Of a stretch of DNA of 41,068 nucleotides, positions 16,434-26,459 are shown piece by piece. The stretch is taken from NCBI GenBank assembly GCA_021372245.1, contig JAJFUV010000324.1, positions 1-41,068 on the forward strand, written 5' to 3'. The stretch's first letter is position 1, and each line of letters begins with the position of its first letter. Both the position numbers and the translations under genes were made by a program. The stretch comes from Terriglobales bacterium (GTDB lineage: Bacteria > Acidobacteriota > Terriglobia > Bryobacterales > Bryobacteraceae). Under the pieces are notes generated by a model. It was given only the letters and a program-made list of their open reading frames with translations, did not search any database and was not told the DNA's origin.

Positions 16434-16934
16434 ATGTCGTGTCCGAAAAGCAAGAGAGGGGCAGGGAGGCCGGTGCGCGAGTCCGCCTCGGAATATGGGG
16501 AGATGGCGCTGCCCAACGACGCCAATCCGCTGGGCAACCTGCTGGGAGGCAAAGCCATGCATCTGGTCGACATGGCGGGCGCGCTGGCGGCCATGCGGCA
16601 CGCGCGCTGCCAGGTGGTCACGGCGTCCATCGACAGCATGAGCTTCCTGCACCCGGTTCACATTGGGCAACTGGTGCTTCTCAAATCGTCGGTGAACCGG
16701 GCCTTCCGGACGTCTATGGAGGTCGGGGTCAAGGTGATGGCCGAGGACCTTACGACGGGCGAGATCAAGCATACCTCGTCGGCCTACGTCACATACGTGG
16801 CTGTCGATAAGGACGGCAGGCCCGTCGAGGTGCCGCCGGTGATCCCAGAGACCGACGAAGAAAAGCGCCGCTACAGGGAAGCCTGTGAGCGGCGCTCGAT
16901 GAGACTGGAGATCTCTAAACACGAAAAGCGCTAG
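16434..16934 (+). CDS. acyl-CoA thioesterase (hot-dog fold)
   Basis: Cytoplasmic acyl-CoA hydrolase of the YciA/BFIT-type hot-dog group, 166 residues. The active-site stretch NPLGNLLGGKAMHLVDMAGALAA holds the Gly-Gly-x-x-x-x-x-x-Asp pattern with Asp acting as the catalytic residue in this family. SMSFLHPVHIGQLVLLKSSVN is the second conserved strand-turn, and TSSAYVTYVAVDKDGRPVEVPPV the last. The tail is charged. Chain-length preference cannot be told. It is divergent from the TPR gene and convergent with hfq, so it is probably a single-gene transcript. Confidence 0.9.
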   Translation: MSCPKSKRGAGRPVRESASEYGEMALPNDANPLGNLLGGKAMHLVDMAGALAAMRHARCQVVTASIDSMSFLHPVHIGQLVLLKSSVNRAFRTSMEVGVKVMAEDLTTGEIKHTSSAYVTYVAVDKDGRPVEVPPVIPETDEEKRRYREACERRSMRLEISKHEKR

Positions 16935-16948
16935 CGGGACCGCCGTGC

Positions 16949-17263
16949 TCAGGCGGCCGGCTCCGCTTTGTACATGTACTTGATGTTCGGCTTGTAGATC
17001 AGGAGATTGGGCGCTCCGTCGCGGTTGATCTTCAGGCAATTCTTGTCGTACCACTCGATGTTGCCGGAGATCGTCTCGCCATCCTTCAAAACGATGACCA
17101 TCAACGTCTTGGTTTGCATCTGCTTGACGTAGTAATAATTCTCGGCGTTGGTGGTGTCCGGAGGGACAGCTTTCTTCTGGTTCTGATTGCGTTGCTTGCC
17201 GGCCTGCTGCTCCTTTATTTCGTTCAGCGGCGGACGGATCAATCGGCGGTTAACTGCTTCCAC
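16949..17263 (-). CDS. hfq: Hfq-like Sm-fold RNA chaperone with N-terminal extension
   Basis: Sm-like RNA-binding protein, 104 residues. The Sm1 strand block is VIVLKDGETISGNIEWYDKNCLKI and the Sm2 block is NLLIYKPNIKYMYK, where the usual YKHAI of Hfq is YKPNI. This variant form is what I recall from Acidobacteria. A basic, Gln/Lys-rich N-terminal extension of about 40 residues (KEQQAGKQRNQNQKK) precedes the fold, and the C-terminal tail is almost absent. The GTG start at 17263 has AAGGAG seven bases upstream, a strong site. It lies 158 bases after pgk on the same strand, behind a hairpin. The ring-forming fold is confident; riboregulation equal to E. coli Hfq is inference. Confidence 0.8.
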   Translation of the reverse strand: MEAVNRRLIRPPLNEIKEQQAGKQRNQNQKKAVPPDTTNAENYYYVKQMQTKTLMVIVLKDGETISGNIEWYDKNCLKINRDGAPNLLIYKPNIKYMYKAEPAA

Positions 17264-17373
17264 AGCCGTACTCCTTATGAAGACAAGATTCGATTTCGGA
17301 CTGGAAACCTGCCGGAAACCCAGAACATCACGTGGGCTTCGGTGCCCTACTTAATGTACTACTGATATCATAG

Positions 17374-17414
17374 CGCGCCCGGTGCTGCAAGAGCCTCGCA
17401 AGGCGCCGGGCGCG
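17374..17414 (-). terminator. hairpin between pgk and the Hfq-like gene
   Basis: CGCGCCCGG (17374-17382) and CCGGGCGCG (17406-17414) form a perfect nine-pair GC stem with a 23-base loop. It starts seven bases after the pgk stop on the minus strand. There is no T run after it, so it may be a pause/processing structure or 3' end stabiliser rather than a standard intrinsic terminator. Confidence 0.45.
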
Positions 17415-17421
17415 TTAGGAT

Positions 17422-18591
<1,170 letters not shown>

Positions 18592-18656
18592 AATTCTATG
18601 TTACTAGGTGCGGACTGTTGGCAGGCGGAAGCGTCCGTCCCGCCCGCAACCACTTC

Positions 18657-21206
18657 CTAGCCCAGGACTTCGCGCACCTTCGCGGCCAGCCCGTCTGGGG
18701 TGAACGGCTTGGGAAGATACGACGAGACGGGGCTCAGCTCACAACGGCGCTCCGCCAGGTCCTCGCTGTAGCCGGACATATAGAGAACTTTAAGATCCGG
18801 TTTCCTCTCTACCAGCTTCCGCGCCAGATCCGTTCCGTTCATGCCCGGCATGACCATGTCAGTGAGCAGCAGGTCGACCCGCCCGTCGCGGGAAGCGAAC
18901 ATCTCCAACGCTTCGGAGCCGCTGGCGGCCTCCAACACGTGATAGCCGTATACGCGCAGCGCTACGGTAACCAACCCGCGAACTTCCTTTTGATCCTCGA
19001 CAACCAAAATCGTTTCGTGGCCGTGCCGGATCGCCATCGCCGGGGCCGGTTCCGCCGCGGCGGCGCAGGCGTTGGCGCAGGGTAGGAAGACGCGAAACGT
19101 GGAGCCCTTGCCCGGCGCGCTGTCGACCGAGATCCATCCCCCGCAGCGTTCTACCGCGCCGTAAACGGTAGCCAACCCGAGGCCGGTGCCGGACCCACTC
19201 TTGGTAGTGAAGAACGGCTCGAAAATGTGACAGCGAACCTCTTCGCTCATGCCCTCGCCCGTGTCGCTCACGGTCAGACACACGAACTTGCCCGCCCTGG
19301 CCGCCGGGCATCGCGCCTTCTCCGGCTCGCCGATGTCCGCGTTCTCCGTGACAATGGTCAACCGCCCGCCGTTGGGCATGGCGTCTCGCGCGTTTACCAC
19401 GAGGTTCATCAGGACTTGCTGCATCTGCCCCACATCGGCATGGGCTGCGTCCAGGTTCTCTTCGAGCCGGGTCACCAGTTCCACGTCTTCACCCATGAGC
19501 CGGCGCAGCATGGCCTGCATATCGCGTATCGTGCCGTTCAGGTTTACCGGTTCGGGCTTGAGAACCTGTTTGCGGCTGAAGGCCAGCAACTGCCGGGTGA
19601 GCGACGCGGCGCGCTCACCGGCCTTATGGATCTCCTCTATCAATCCGTGCAACGCCGGGTCATGCTGTGCGCGTTCGGCGGCCAACTGGCTGTACCCGTT
19701 AATGACGGTCAGCACATTGTTGAAATCGTGCGCCACGCCGCCGGCCAGCCGGCCGATGGACTCCATCTTCTGCGCCTGGGCGAGTTGGGCCTGCAACAGT
19801 TGGCGTTCCGCCTCGGCCTCCTTGCGGTCCGTAATATCGACCAGGAAGCACTCCAGGGCTTCCACCTCGTCGCCCTGGAAGATGGGTATGCCTTCTTCCC
19901 CAATCCATCGCAGCTGACCCGTCTTCGTTCGAATGCGGTATTCGGCCGCGTAGGGACGCCTGTTCAACATGGCCTGCCGCACCGCTTCGGACAACTGCTT
20001 GCGGTCTTCCTCGACTAATACCGACAGGTAATCCAGCGACCCAGAGCCTTGGAAACGCTCCGCCGGGTAGCCACACACTTCCTCGACTCTGCCCCCGATA
20101 TATTCGATCGGCCAGCCCGGCCGGTTGCGGTGGCGTATCAATACTCCGGGCAGGTGGAGTACCAGCGCATCCAGTTTGCGGTTGGACTCCCTCAGTTGCC
20201 GCTCGGCGCGCTTGCGCGCGGTGAGATCGAGCATTGAAATGATGACTCGCGAAAGTGTGCGCTCGCAACCGGGGACTACCGCGAGACGCACAAGCACGTC
20301 GCGAGGCTCGCCATCCAGCGTGTTGGTCCGGATCTCGATTTCATGCCGCGTGGAACCGTCAATAAGCCGAAGCACGTCGCGGCTTATGGCCTCAAATGCC
20401 TGCGGCGTGAAGATCTCGATCAGCCGCCGCACCATCTCCTTGCGGGACTTGGCCCGATAGAAGCCGGCGGCGGCTTGGTTCACGTTCCGTACACGAATGA
20501 GCGACAGCAGTTTCCAGACTTCCGGCTGGTGTTCGGTGAAATAGGCGACCGGATCGGATACCCCGCGATCGATCAGATCCTTCACGTAATCCACAAGGCC
20601 GGAAAAATCTGCTTCCCAAAGGGGTGTCGGAGCGGAATCGAAAATCTCCCGGTGCCGCCGCTCGGAGTCGCGGACGGCTTCCTCGGCCTGAAAGCGCGCG
20701 ATGATCTCGCCGACAAGGTTTGCCGTGGTCTCCAGCATCAGGCGGGCTTCCTCGCCGATCCTTTCCCGCGTGCGTGTCCCGAGACCCAGCAACGCCACTA
20801 CTCTCCCATCGGATTTGATAGGAAGTATGGCTGTCGCGCGAAGCTTCGCCGCCTCCCATATCGCCTTCGGCAGGATGGTCGGGACCGCCGTGTTCAGACA
20901 GGCCGACCCGCCCGCCATCAGCAATCTCGCGTTTGGCGAGTCCAAGGGAAAGATCCGTGTGCCGGTGAAGAGCGCTTCGTCGAGCCCCATGCTGGCGGCC
21001 ACGCGGGCGCTGTCGGTTCGGGAGCAGATTTCGCAGATCAAGCCGGAATCTACATCCTGTACTCTCAAACAGGTTTTCAGGATGACATCGTACGCTGAGC
21101 TGAGATTCTTGGCCGATGCCAGCGCCAGAGTGAGATCGCGCTGCATCACGAGGAAGCTCTCGTCTTGACGCGCTCGCTGGTCGGCGGGCGTCTGTTCTTG
21201 ATCCAA
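18657..21206 (-). CDS. hybrid sensor histidine kinase (GAF-PAS-PAS-HisKA-HATPase-REC)
   Basis: Cytoplasmic hybrid two-component protein of 849 residues; no transmembrane segment is visible. An N-terminal GAF domain (about 25-180) is followed by two PAS domains (about 190-325 and 340-460, the latter closed by FLVDITDRKEAEAE). The HisKA box GGVAHDFNNVL places the phospho-His near 490. The ATPase domain has NLVVNARDAMP (N box), DTGEGMSEE (G1) and GSGTGLGLATVYG (G2). The C-terminal receiver domain has VVEDQKEVRG, phospho-acceptor Asp in LLLTDMVMPGM near 782, and Lys in YLPKPF. The TTG start at 21206 follows AAGGA at eight bases. No separate response regulator is adjacent. Confidence 0.95.
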   Translation of the reverse strand: MDQEQTPADQRARQDESFLVMQRDLTLALASAKNLSSAYDVILKTCLRVQDVDSGLICEICSRTDSARVAASMGLDEALFTGTRIFPLDSPNARLLMAGGSACLNTAVPTILPKAIWEAAKLRATAILPIKSDGRVVALLGLGTRTRERIGEEARLMLETTANLVGEIIARFQAEEAVRDSERRHREIFDSAPTPLWEADFSGLVDYVKDLIDRGVSDPVAYFTEHQPEVWKLLSLIRVRNVNQAAAGFYRAKSRKEMVRRLIEIFTPQAFEAISRDVLRLIDGSTRHEIEIRTNTLDGEPRDVLVRLAVVPGCERTLSRVIISMLDLTARKRAERQLRESNRKLDALVLHLPGVLIRHRNRPGWPIEYIGGRVEEVCGYPAERFQGSGSLDYLSVLVEEDRKQLSEAVRQAMLNRRPYAAEYRIRTKTGQLRWIGEEGIPIFQGDEVEALECFLVDITDRKEAEAERQLLQAQLAQAQKMESIGRLAGGVAHDFNNVLTVINGYSQLAAERAQHDPALHGLIEEIHKAGERAASLTRQLLAFSRKQVLKPEPVNLNGTIRDMQAMLRRLMGEDVELVTRLEENLDAAHADVGQMQQVLMNLVVNARDAMPNGGRLTIVTENADIGEPEKARCPAARAGKFVCLTVSDTGEGMSEEVRCHIFEPFFTTKSGSGTGLGLATVYGAVERCGGWISVDSAPGKGSTFRVFLPCANACAAAAEPAPAMAIRHGHETILVVEDQKEVRGLVTVALRVYGYHVLEAASGSEALEMFASRDGRVDLLLTDMVMPGMNGTDLARKLVERKPDLKVLYMSGYSEDLAERRCELSPVSSYLPKPFTPDGLAAKVREVLG

Positions 21207-21263
21207 TTCCGAATTCCTTCCGTTATGTGGACCGGTCGCCGGACGGCGGCGCGCCTCTCGACA

Positions 21264-22580
21264 TCAATATTCAGACCTTAGCAGATCGAAATAGATATGT
21301 ACACCTTTCAGAAATCCATCGACCGGGAGACGTTCGGCGTCGCCGTGCATGGAACTGAAGGTCGCCAGATCAACCACTACCGGCAGCAGGCCGTAAGACG
21401 GGACGCCATTCTTTCGGAACTTCGCAGAGTCCGTGCTGTAAGGCACCAGAATGGGTGTCACCACCGCCTCCGGATACTGCTTCAGAATAGCGGAGCGGAT
21501 GGCGGCGAACAGGGGTGTTTGGTGGGGGCTCGTTCCGGGATCCGTGGGGTGCGACAGCAACTCCACGCTCACCCGTTGGTCGTTGATGCGCGCTTTCATT
21601 TCCGAAACGAACTCCGCGGCATTGACGCCGGGCAGCAGGCGGCAATCCAGCGTGGCTTCGCTCACCGAGGGGATCACGTTCACCTTCGGCGGTGTACCGA
21701 CGCCCGCCGTAAGCGTGGTGAGAGTCACCGTGTTGCGGCGAATGGCTGAGGTGAGCTTGTTGCTCGCCGCACGGCCGCCGATGGCGCGCATCATCTCTTC
21801 GACTACCGGGTGCTGACGCGCGGCCGGCGGGACGGCCTTGGCTTTCTCGATCGCCGCCAGAAGGATGTCGTTGGCATTGTCCGGGATGGGTTGCGAGCCG
21901 TGCGCGGCCGTGCCATGTGCACGCAAGCGCAGCCACACGGGCTGCTTTTCCCCTACCGCCACGCCGAAGACGAGCTTGCCGCCGGCGAACACCTCGCGGG
22001 AGCCGAAGCCACCCTCATCCATCAGGTAACCCGCGTCGATCTCGCTGTAGTGGTTGTCGATCATCCACTGCGCGCCGCGCTGCCCGTAGGTTTCTTCGTC
22101 GCAAGTGGCCAGGAACACGATGTCGCGAGGCGGCACGATGCCGGCCTGCTTCATGGCCCCGAGCGCCACCAATTGCTGGACGCCAATCGGTTTCATGTCG
22201 AACGAGCCGCGTCCCCACAGGAAGCCGTCCCGGATCAAAGCGCCAAACGGATCCACCTTCCAGGCCTTACGGTCCGCCGGCACCACGTCCATGTGGCTCA
22301 TCAACACGAGTGGCTTCTTCGAGCGGTCCCGGCCCGCCAGGCGTGCCACCAGGTTGGTTTGCCCCTCTGGGCCGCTGGTGTACGTGCGCGTCTCGATTCC
22401 ACGCGCCTCCAACTCCCGCTTCAGCAAGGCGGCCGCCTCGCGCGTGTCGGCCGGCGGATTGACGCTGGCGATACGCACGTAACGCTGAAGAAGATCCAGC
22501 GCCTCTCTGTCGATCCGCGCCCAGTCCGGCTCAGCCGCTGTAAGCGCGCACGCTGTCAATAACAGGATAATCGGTCTCAT
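21264..22580 (-). CDS. secreted M20-family metallopeptidase
   Basis: Zinc exopeptidase or amidohydrolase of the M20 family, 438 residues, with a short signal peptide (MRPIILLLTACALTAAEP). Metal and catalytic residues can be placed: His in VLMSHMDVVP, Asp in LWGRGSFDMK, the general-base/metal pair in TCDEETYG, a further ligand in MDEGGFG, and the C-terminal His in FSSMHGDAERLP. The lid/dimerisation domain lies between (about 200-320). The gene begins with an ATGA overlap on the end of the kinase gene, so the two are coupled. Probable substrates are small peptides or acylated amino acids; specificity is not readable. Confidence 0.93.
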   Translation of the reverse strand: MRPIILLLTACALTAAEPDWARIDREALDLLQRYVRIASVNPPADTREAAALLKRELEARGIETRTYTSGPEGQTNLVARLAGRDRSKKPLVLMSHMDVVPADRKAWKVDPFGALIRDGFLWGRGSFDMKPIGVQQLVALGAMKQAGIVPPRDIVFLATCDEETYGQRGAQWMIDNHYSEIDAGYLMDEGGFGSREVFAGGKLVFGVAVGEKQPVWLRLRAHGTAAHGSQPIPDNANDILLAAIEKAKAVPPAARQHPVVEEMMRAIGGRAASNKLTSAIRRNTVTLTTLTAGVGTPPKVNVIPSVSEATLDCRLLPGVNAAEFVSEMKARINDQRVSVELLSHPTDPGTSPHQTPLFAAIRSAILKQYPEAVVTPILVPYSTDSAKFRKNGVPSYGLLPVVVDLATFSSMHGDAERLPVDGFLKGVHIYFDLLRSEY

Positions 22581-23530
22581 TTTTCGAATTCCGGCACGTC
22601 CGCAAGGCTGGGGATGATCCCCGCGGCTCGATAAGCCTCAATCAGCGCTCCTGTCGCGGGTCCGTACTCGGGCGGGCCGCATCGGTTGCCGGGTTCGGCG
22701 TCCACCAGGGCGATGTAGCATTCCCGCAGCATGGCGGAATGAAACACTCCGCCGATGTAAGCGACTCGCGCCCCCTCCCCCGGCGCGAACAACTGCCCGC
22801 GCACGGCCGCGGCCAGGCGGGCCAGTTCGCCAGCGGACTGTTCGACGATCTCAAGCGCGACGGCGTCACCCGCCTGCGCGGCACCGTCCACCAGTTTCGA
22901 GAATGCGGCGATTCTGGGACGCGGATACTCCGTGGTGTAGAAGCGATGCAACAGGTCGTTGGCGTCGCTGGCGCCGGTGGCTTCGAGCAGCATGGAGTGC
23001 AAAACCGTCTCTGGTCCCCACCCCTCCTCAAAGCGCAAGGCCGCCTGCAGCGCGCGGCGCGTCAGGTCGAATCCGCTGCCGCTGTCGCCGAACACGTAGC
23101 CCCAGCCGCCCGCGCGCGCCGTCTTGCCCGCGGCGTTACGGCCGTAGGCAATGGACCCTGTGCCCGAGATGGTGATGATGCCGGGAGCGCCGCCCGTAGC
23201 GCCGCTGAGCGCGATCAACGCATCTGTCGTAACCGACATGCGTTCTACTCGCAGCATCTCGTGAAGAATCTCTTCCTTGTCCGCCGGACCGCCACTGAAG
23301 CCCAGGCAGGCGGAGGCGAACTCGATTCGGCCGGGATCCTGGCCGGCGTCGCGCGCCGCCGCCGAAACGCAGTCGCCGATAGTGCGCACGAATTTCTCGC
23401 GCCCCTGGGCGGCGCCCACGTGGTTGCACGGCCCGCCGCGGCCGGACCCGGCCAAACGGCCTTCGCTGTCGCCGATCAGGGCGGTGGTGGAAGACTGACC
23501 TCCATCCACACCGAGATAGAATTCACTCAT
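22577..23530 (-). CDS. BadF/BadG-type ATPase, probable N-acetylglucosamine kinase
   Basis: Actin-fold sugar kinase-like protein, 317 residues. Phosphate-1 motif YLGVDGGQSSTTALI is at the N-terminus. The phosphate-2 motif is IITISGTGSIAYGRN and the adenosine motif VAYIGGVFHS. The pattern GGWGYVFGDSGSGFDLTRRAL is characteristic of N-acetylglucosamine kinases of the BadF/BadG/BcrA/BcrD group, where Asp in GDSGSG helps bind the sugar. The radical-activating CxGG motif of the dehydratase activators is absent, which favours the sugar-kinase role. It is translationally coupled to the M20 peptidase, suggesting joint recycling of cell-wall or glycopeptide fragments; this is inference. The 174 bases upstream hold no gene I can support. 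Confidence 0.88.
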   Translation of the reverse strand: MSEFYLGVDGGQSSTTALIGDSEGRLAGSGRGGPCNHVGAAQGREKFVRTIGDCVSAAARDAGQDPGRIEFASACLGFSGGPADKEEILHEMLRVERMSVTTDALIALSGATGGAPGIITISGTGSIAYGRNAAGKTARAGGWGYVFGDSGSGFDLTRRALQAALRFEEGWGPETVLHSMLLEATGASDANDLLHRFYTTEYPRPRIAAFSKLVDGAAQAGDAVALEIVEQSAGELARLAAAVRGQLFAPGEGARVAYIGGVFHSAMLRECYIALVDAEPGNRCGPPEYGPATGALIEAYRAAGIIPSLADVPEFEK

Positions 23531-23704
23531 GTCCGCAACGCCTCCTTGCGCCGGTCACCGAGGCCCGCCCGGAGATTTTTTTCGCTCGCCAACACCATGT
23601 CCGTGCATGCCACGCCGGCCACAAGCACTGCGGCCGCGCCTGAGGCTGCGGTACAGCGCATAGCAGGCCAACTCGCGCGAGAATCGCCTGATCCGGTCCA
23701 TTGG

Positions 23705-26368
23705 TCACCGCCGGTGCTGTTCGCGGAGAAAGTTCGGATCGTCCATTTTCGGTCCGGGTACGGGATCGAGCGGGTCCTTGGCTTTCGAGGGATCGAACAG
23801 GAGAGGGTTAATGGGCAGGGCGCGGTAGGGCGTGAAATCCGGCTCGTTTGTGAAGCACCCGGCAAGGTCGGCAGCCGCTGCGTCATACAGGTTCAAGGGT
23901 GGAATCCCCAGGACGCGAAACGCCGTCTTCAGCAGGCCGGGGAAGCTCGCGTTCACGTGCGAAACGTAGTTCTTTCGGGCGTATGGTCCCCCGGCGAGGA
24001 AGACGGTGCGGTGCGAATCGATGTGGTCCACGCCGCCCTGTGCGTCATCCTCAGTCACCAGCACGGCCATCTCGCGCCACCAAGGTGTCTTGGAAAGGAA
24101 CTCGATGATGCGTCCCAATGCGTAATCGTTGTCGGCGACATAGGAGGAGTTGAAGGGGTAGCCGTCCTCCGGCCGCGGTTTGGCCATGTGATCGTTGGGC
24201 AAATGGATGAACACAAGCCGAGGGAACTCCTCGCCTCCCTTTATGTACTTCTCCTCAATTTCCCGGATGAACTGCGTGGCGCGATATTGGTCCGGAATGT
24301 TGGTATTGTACTGCGGATAGTCGCGCGACGTGTTGCGGTAGAGCGGGTCCGGCATGGGTACGTTGGTCAAGTAACGGGCGCCGGTCGGCTTCATGCCGCC
24401 CTGTTCCTGGACACCCGCCAGCTCAAAACCCTCGCCGTAGTTGCGGAACGTGATGCCGTGCCGCTCCAGATGATGCCATAGGGCACCGGCCTCCAGTTGC
24501 TCCTCCGGGTGCACGCTCGAATTGCTCTGCGGGAATTGCAGCCGGCCAGGCGCGGACGTTGGGAAACGGAAGTTCTTCTGGCCGCTTGCCATCACCGTGC
24601 TCTCGGTCCAGGCGTTCGGGTACGAACCCACAATCCAGTGGTGTCCATCCACGCTGACCTCGCTGTCGGCGTAAAAGTTGTCGCTGAAGGCCCACCGCGC
24701 CGCCATCTCGTGATGATTGGGCGTAACGTTCACGTTGCGCAAGGTGGTCCGGCTGCGGAAGCCGCCGCGCGGGCTGCTGACCATGGCGTAGCGGCTGAAC
24801 CGCGCCAGCATCGGCGCTCCGTTCACGGTTCCGCTGGCCGCGCTTTCGATATCGCCGAACACTTCGTCGAAAGTGCGATTCTCTTTGACGATGATCACCA
24901 CGCGGCGTAGTCCTTTGGGAAGCGGTTTGGCGTCGCTTTCCCGCGGTACGAAGCCGTTCAACTCGAGCACCTTCGTGGTGTGCGCCTCCAGGTCCTGTGC
25001 GGGCGGCATCGGGTAGATGGATACCGTGCCGCGCCTCAGTTCGGCCTGGAAACTGTGCTCGAGTGCGGCGTAAGGGGTGGCGTTCGGCCCCGTTCCATGT
25101 CCTTTGGCGTTGCTGACGTAGACGATGCCGCGGTCCACCACTACCCGTGTGGGAAACCAGCCCGCCGGTAGGTGCCCGATGTGCTTCAGGGTCCGGGTGT
25201 CGATGACGCCCACGGCGTTGATACCGGCCTCGGCCACCAGCAGCCACCCGGTCTTCGCGTCATAGGCCAGGCCGATGGGCAGCACGCCGCGGAAGCCCTC
25301 CAAGCCAGGAATACGGATTGGAATGTCCGTAATTTTGCGACCGGCTGCCGGATCAATGACGCTGATTGAATCGTTGTGCCCGTTGGAGACGTACACGCGG
25401 CCGCCGGCGGCCAGCACGCCTGAGGGACTACTGCCGCCCACGATCTTTCCGCCGAACGGCAAACCGGTGCGTATGAAGCGCTCGACCTTGGGCGCCTCCG
25501 TATTGGAGACATCCACCACCGCCAAAGAATTGGATTCGGCGACGTTCGGGTCGCCCAATCCCGGCACGTCCACTGTGCCGGCGGCCGTCTCGCGGTGCGC
25601 GCCATCCGCGGCATCTTTGGAGGGAAATCCAAAGGCGGGGAAGGGAAGTCCAGTTTCGAGGACGCGATTCGGGTCGGCTCCGGGAATCGGCTTGTATTCG
25701 AACATGCCGATGTGCGTGACGTAAAGCTGCCGGCCGCTGGGTGCGAGGGCCAGCGCGAAGGGTAGGCGGCCCACCCGCAGCGATGCCGCGATGCGTTTCT
25801 TCCGGACGTCGATCAGCACGACACGGAAATTCGCCTGATCGACCACATAGAGGACCTGGCGTTCGCGGTCCAAGGCCAGGTCGCCGGTGTAGCTGTCCTG
25901 AAAGCCGCCCTGGTTGAGATCGTAGACCTGCTCGACTTTGCCGTCTGGCACGTGGACCAGACGCACGCAGCCGGAGTTGCCTTCCGAGGCCCAAACGCTA
26001 CGGTCGCCCGCGAAGGCGAGACCCATAAAGACGCTGCGCCAGTCATCTTCGCCGGTCTCGGGATCGCCCTGTTGCGGAGCCGCCACCTGCCGGATCTCCC
26101 ATCGCGAACCACTGCGCAGGAGAGTCGTAAGCGAGTATCGGTTGGGGCCGCCGTCAGCGGTGACGACCATGCGGGCGTTGTCGCTCACCGCCAGGCCGAA
26201 GGGCCCGGGCCCGGTGGAATATTGAAGCCCGAGCGGCGCGATCATGCGGCCTCCGGGGAGGACACTCTCAGCGCCGGGCCTGCGCGCCGCCGTACGCGTG
26301 CCCGCCGGTGTGGCGTATTCGGCCCCCGAGGCTGCAAAAAGGGTCAGAAGGAAGACTAGGACCAACAT
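23705..26368 (-). CDS. secreted YncE-like beta-propeller / phosphoesterase fusion
   Basis: A two-part secreted protein of 887 residues with signal peptide MLVLVFLLTLFAASGA. The first half (about 45-470) is a seven-bladed propeller of the YncE kind, with repeats such as NSLAVVDVSN, DSISVIDPAAGRKITDIPI and NAVGVIDTRTLKHIGHLPAG. The second half (about 480-860) is a phosphoesterase of the acid-phosphatase/phospholipase-C superfamily: VVIIVKENRTFDEVFGDI, NHHEMAARWAFSDNFYADSEVSVDGHHW, then LVTEDDAQGGVDHIDSHRTVF with metal-binding Asp/His. The ATG at 26368 is taken; a TTG three codons upstream is possible. The substrate is unknown; extracytoplasmic phosphate-ester or lipid hydrolysis is the family expectation. 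It is a single gene between noncoding gaps. Confidence 0.9.
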   Translation of the reverse strand: MLVLVFLLTLFAASGAEYATPAGTRTAARRPGAESVLPGGRMIAPLGLQYSTGPGPFGLAVSDNARMVVTADGGPNRYSLTTLLRSGSRWEIRQVAAPQQGDPETGEDDWRSVFMGLAFAGDRSVWASEGNSGCVRLVHVPDGKVEQVYDLNQGGFQDSYTGDLALDRERQVLYVVDQANFRVVLIDVRKKRIAASLRVGRLPFALALAPSGRQLYVTHIGMFEYKPIPGADPNRVLETGLPFPAFGFPSKDAADGAHRETAAGTVDVPGLGDPNVAESNSLAVVDVSNTEAPKVERFIRTGLPFGGKIVGGSSPSGVLAAGGRVYVSNGHNDSISVIDPAAGRKITDIPIRIPGLEGFRGVLPIGLAYDAKTGWLLVAEAGINAVGVIDTRTLKHIGHLPAGWFPTRVVVDRGIVYVSNAKGHGTGPNATPYAALEHSFQAELRRGTVSIYPMPPAQDLEAHTTKVLELNGFVPRESDAKPLPKGLRRVVIIVKENRTFDEVFGDIESAASGTVNGAPMLARFSRYAMVSSPRGGFRSRTTLRNVNVTPNHHEMAARWAFSDNFYADSEVSVDGHHWIVGSYPNAWTESTVMASGQKNFRFPTSAPGRLQFPQSNSSVHPEEQLEAGALWHHLERHGITFRNYGEGFELAGVQEQGGMKPTGARYLTNVPMPDPLYRNTSRDYPQYNTNIPDQYRATQFIREIEEKYIKGGEEFPRLVFIHLPNDHMAKPRPEDGYPFNSSYVADNDYALGRIIEFLSKTPWWREMAVLVTEDDAQGGVDHIDSHRTVFLAGGPYARKNYVSHVNASFPGLLKTAFRVLGIPPLNLYDAAAADLAGCFTNEPDFTPYRALPINPLLFDPSKAKDPLDPVPGPKMDDPNFLREQHRR

Positions 26369-26459
26369 GTGAAGCAACTAGTTTTATAGCGTGTTAAGGA
26401 AGTAAAGGCAACTCGCAGCCCGGACGAAACGCGTGTGCCGCACCCGGCCCCGACGGTCG

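Noticed and set aside
23527..23886. A minus-strand frame ending with an ATGA overlap on the sugar-kinase start
   Set aside because: Most of it is out-of-frame phosphoesterase sequence, and the remaining 50 codons show no domain or ribosome-binding site. The overlap looks fortuitous.
22739..24481. A 580-codon open frame on the plus strand across the sugar-kinase and phosphoesterase genes
   Set aside because: It is antisense to two clear genes; long opposite frames are common in GC-rich coding DNA and the translation has no domain.
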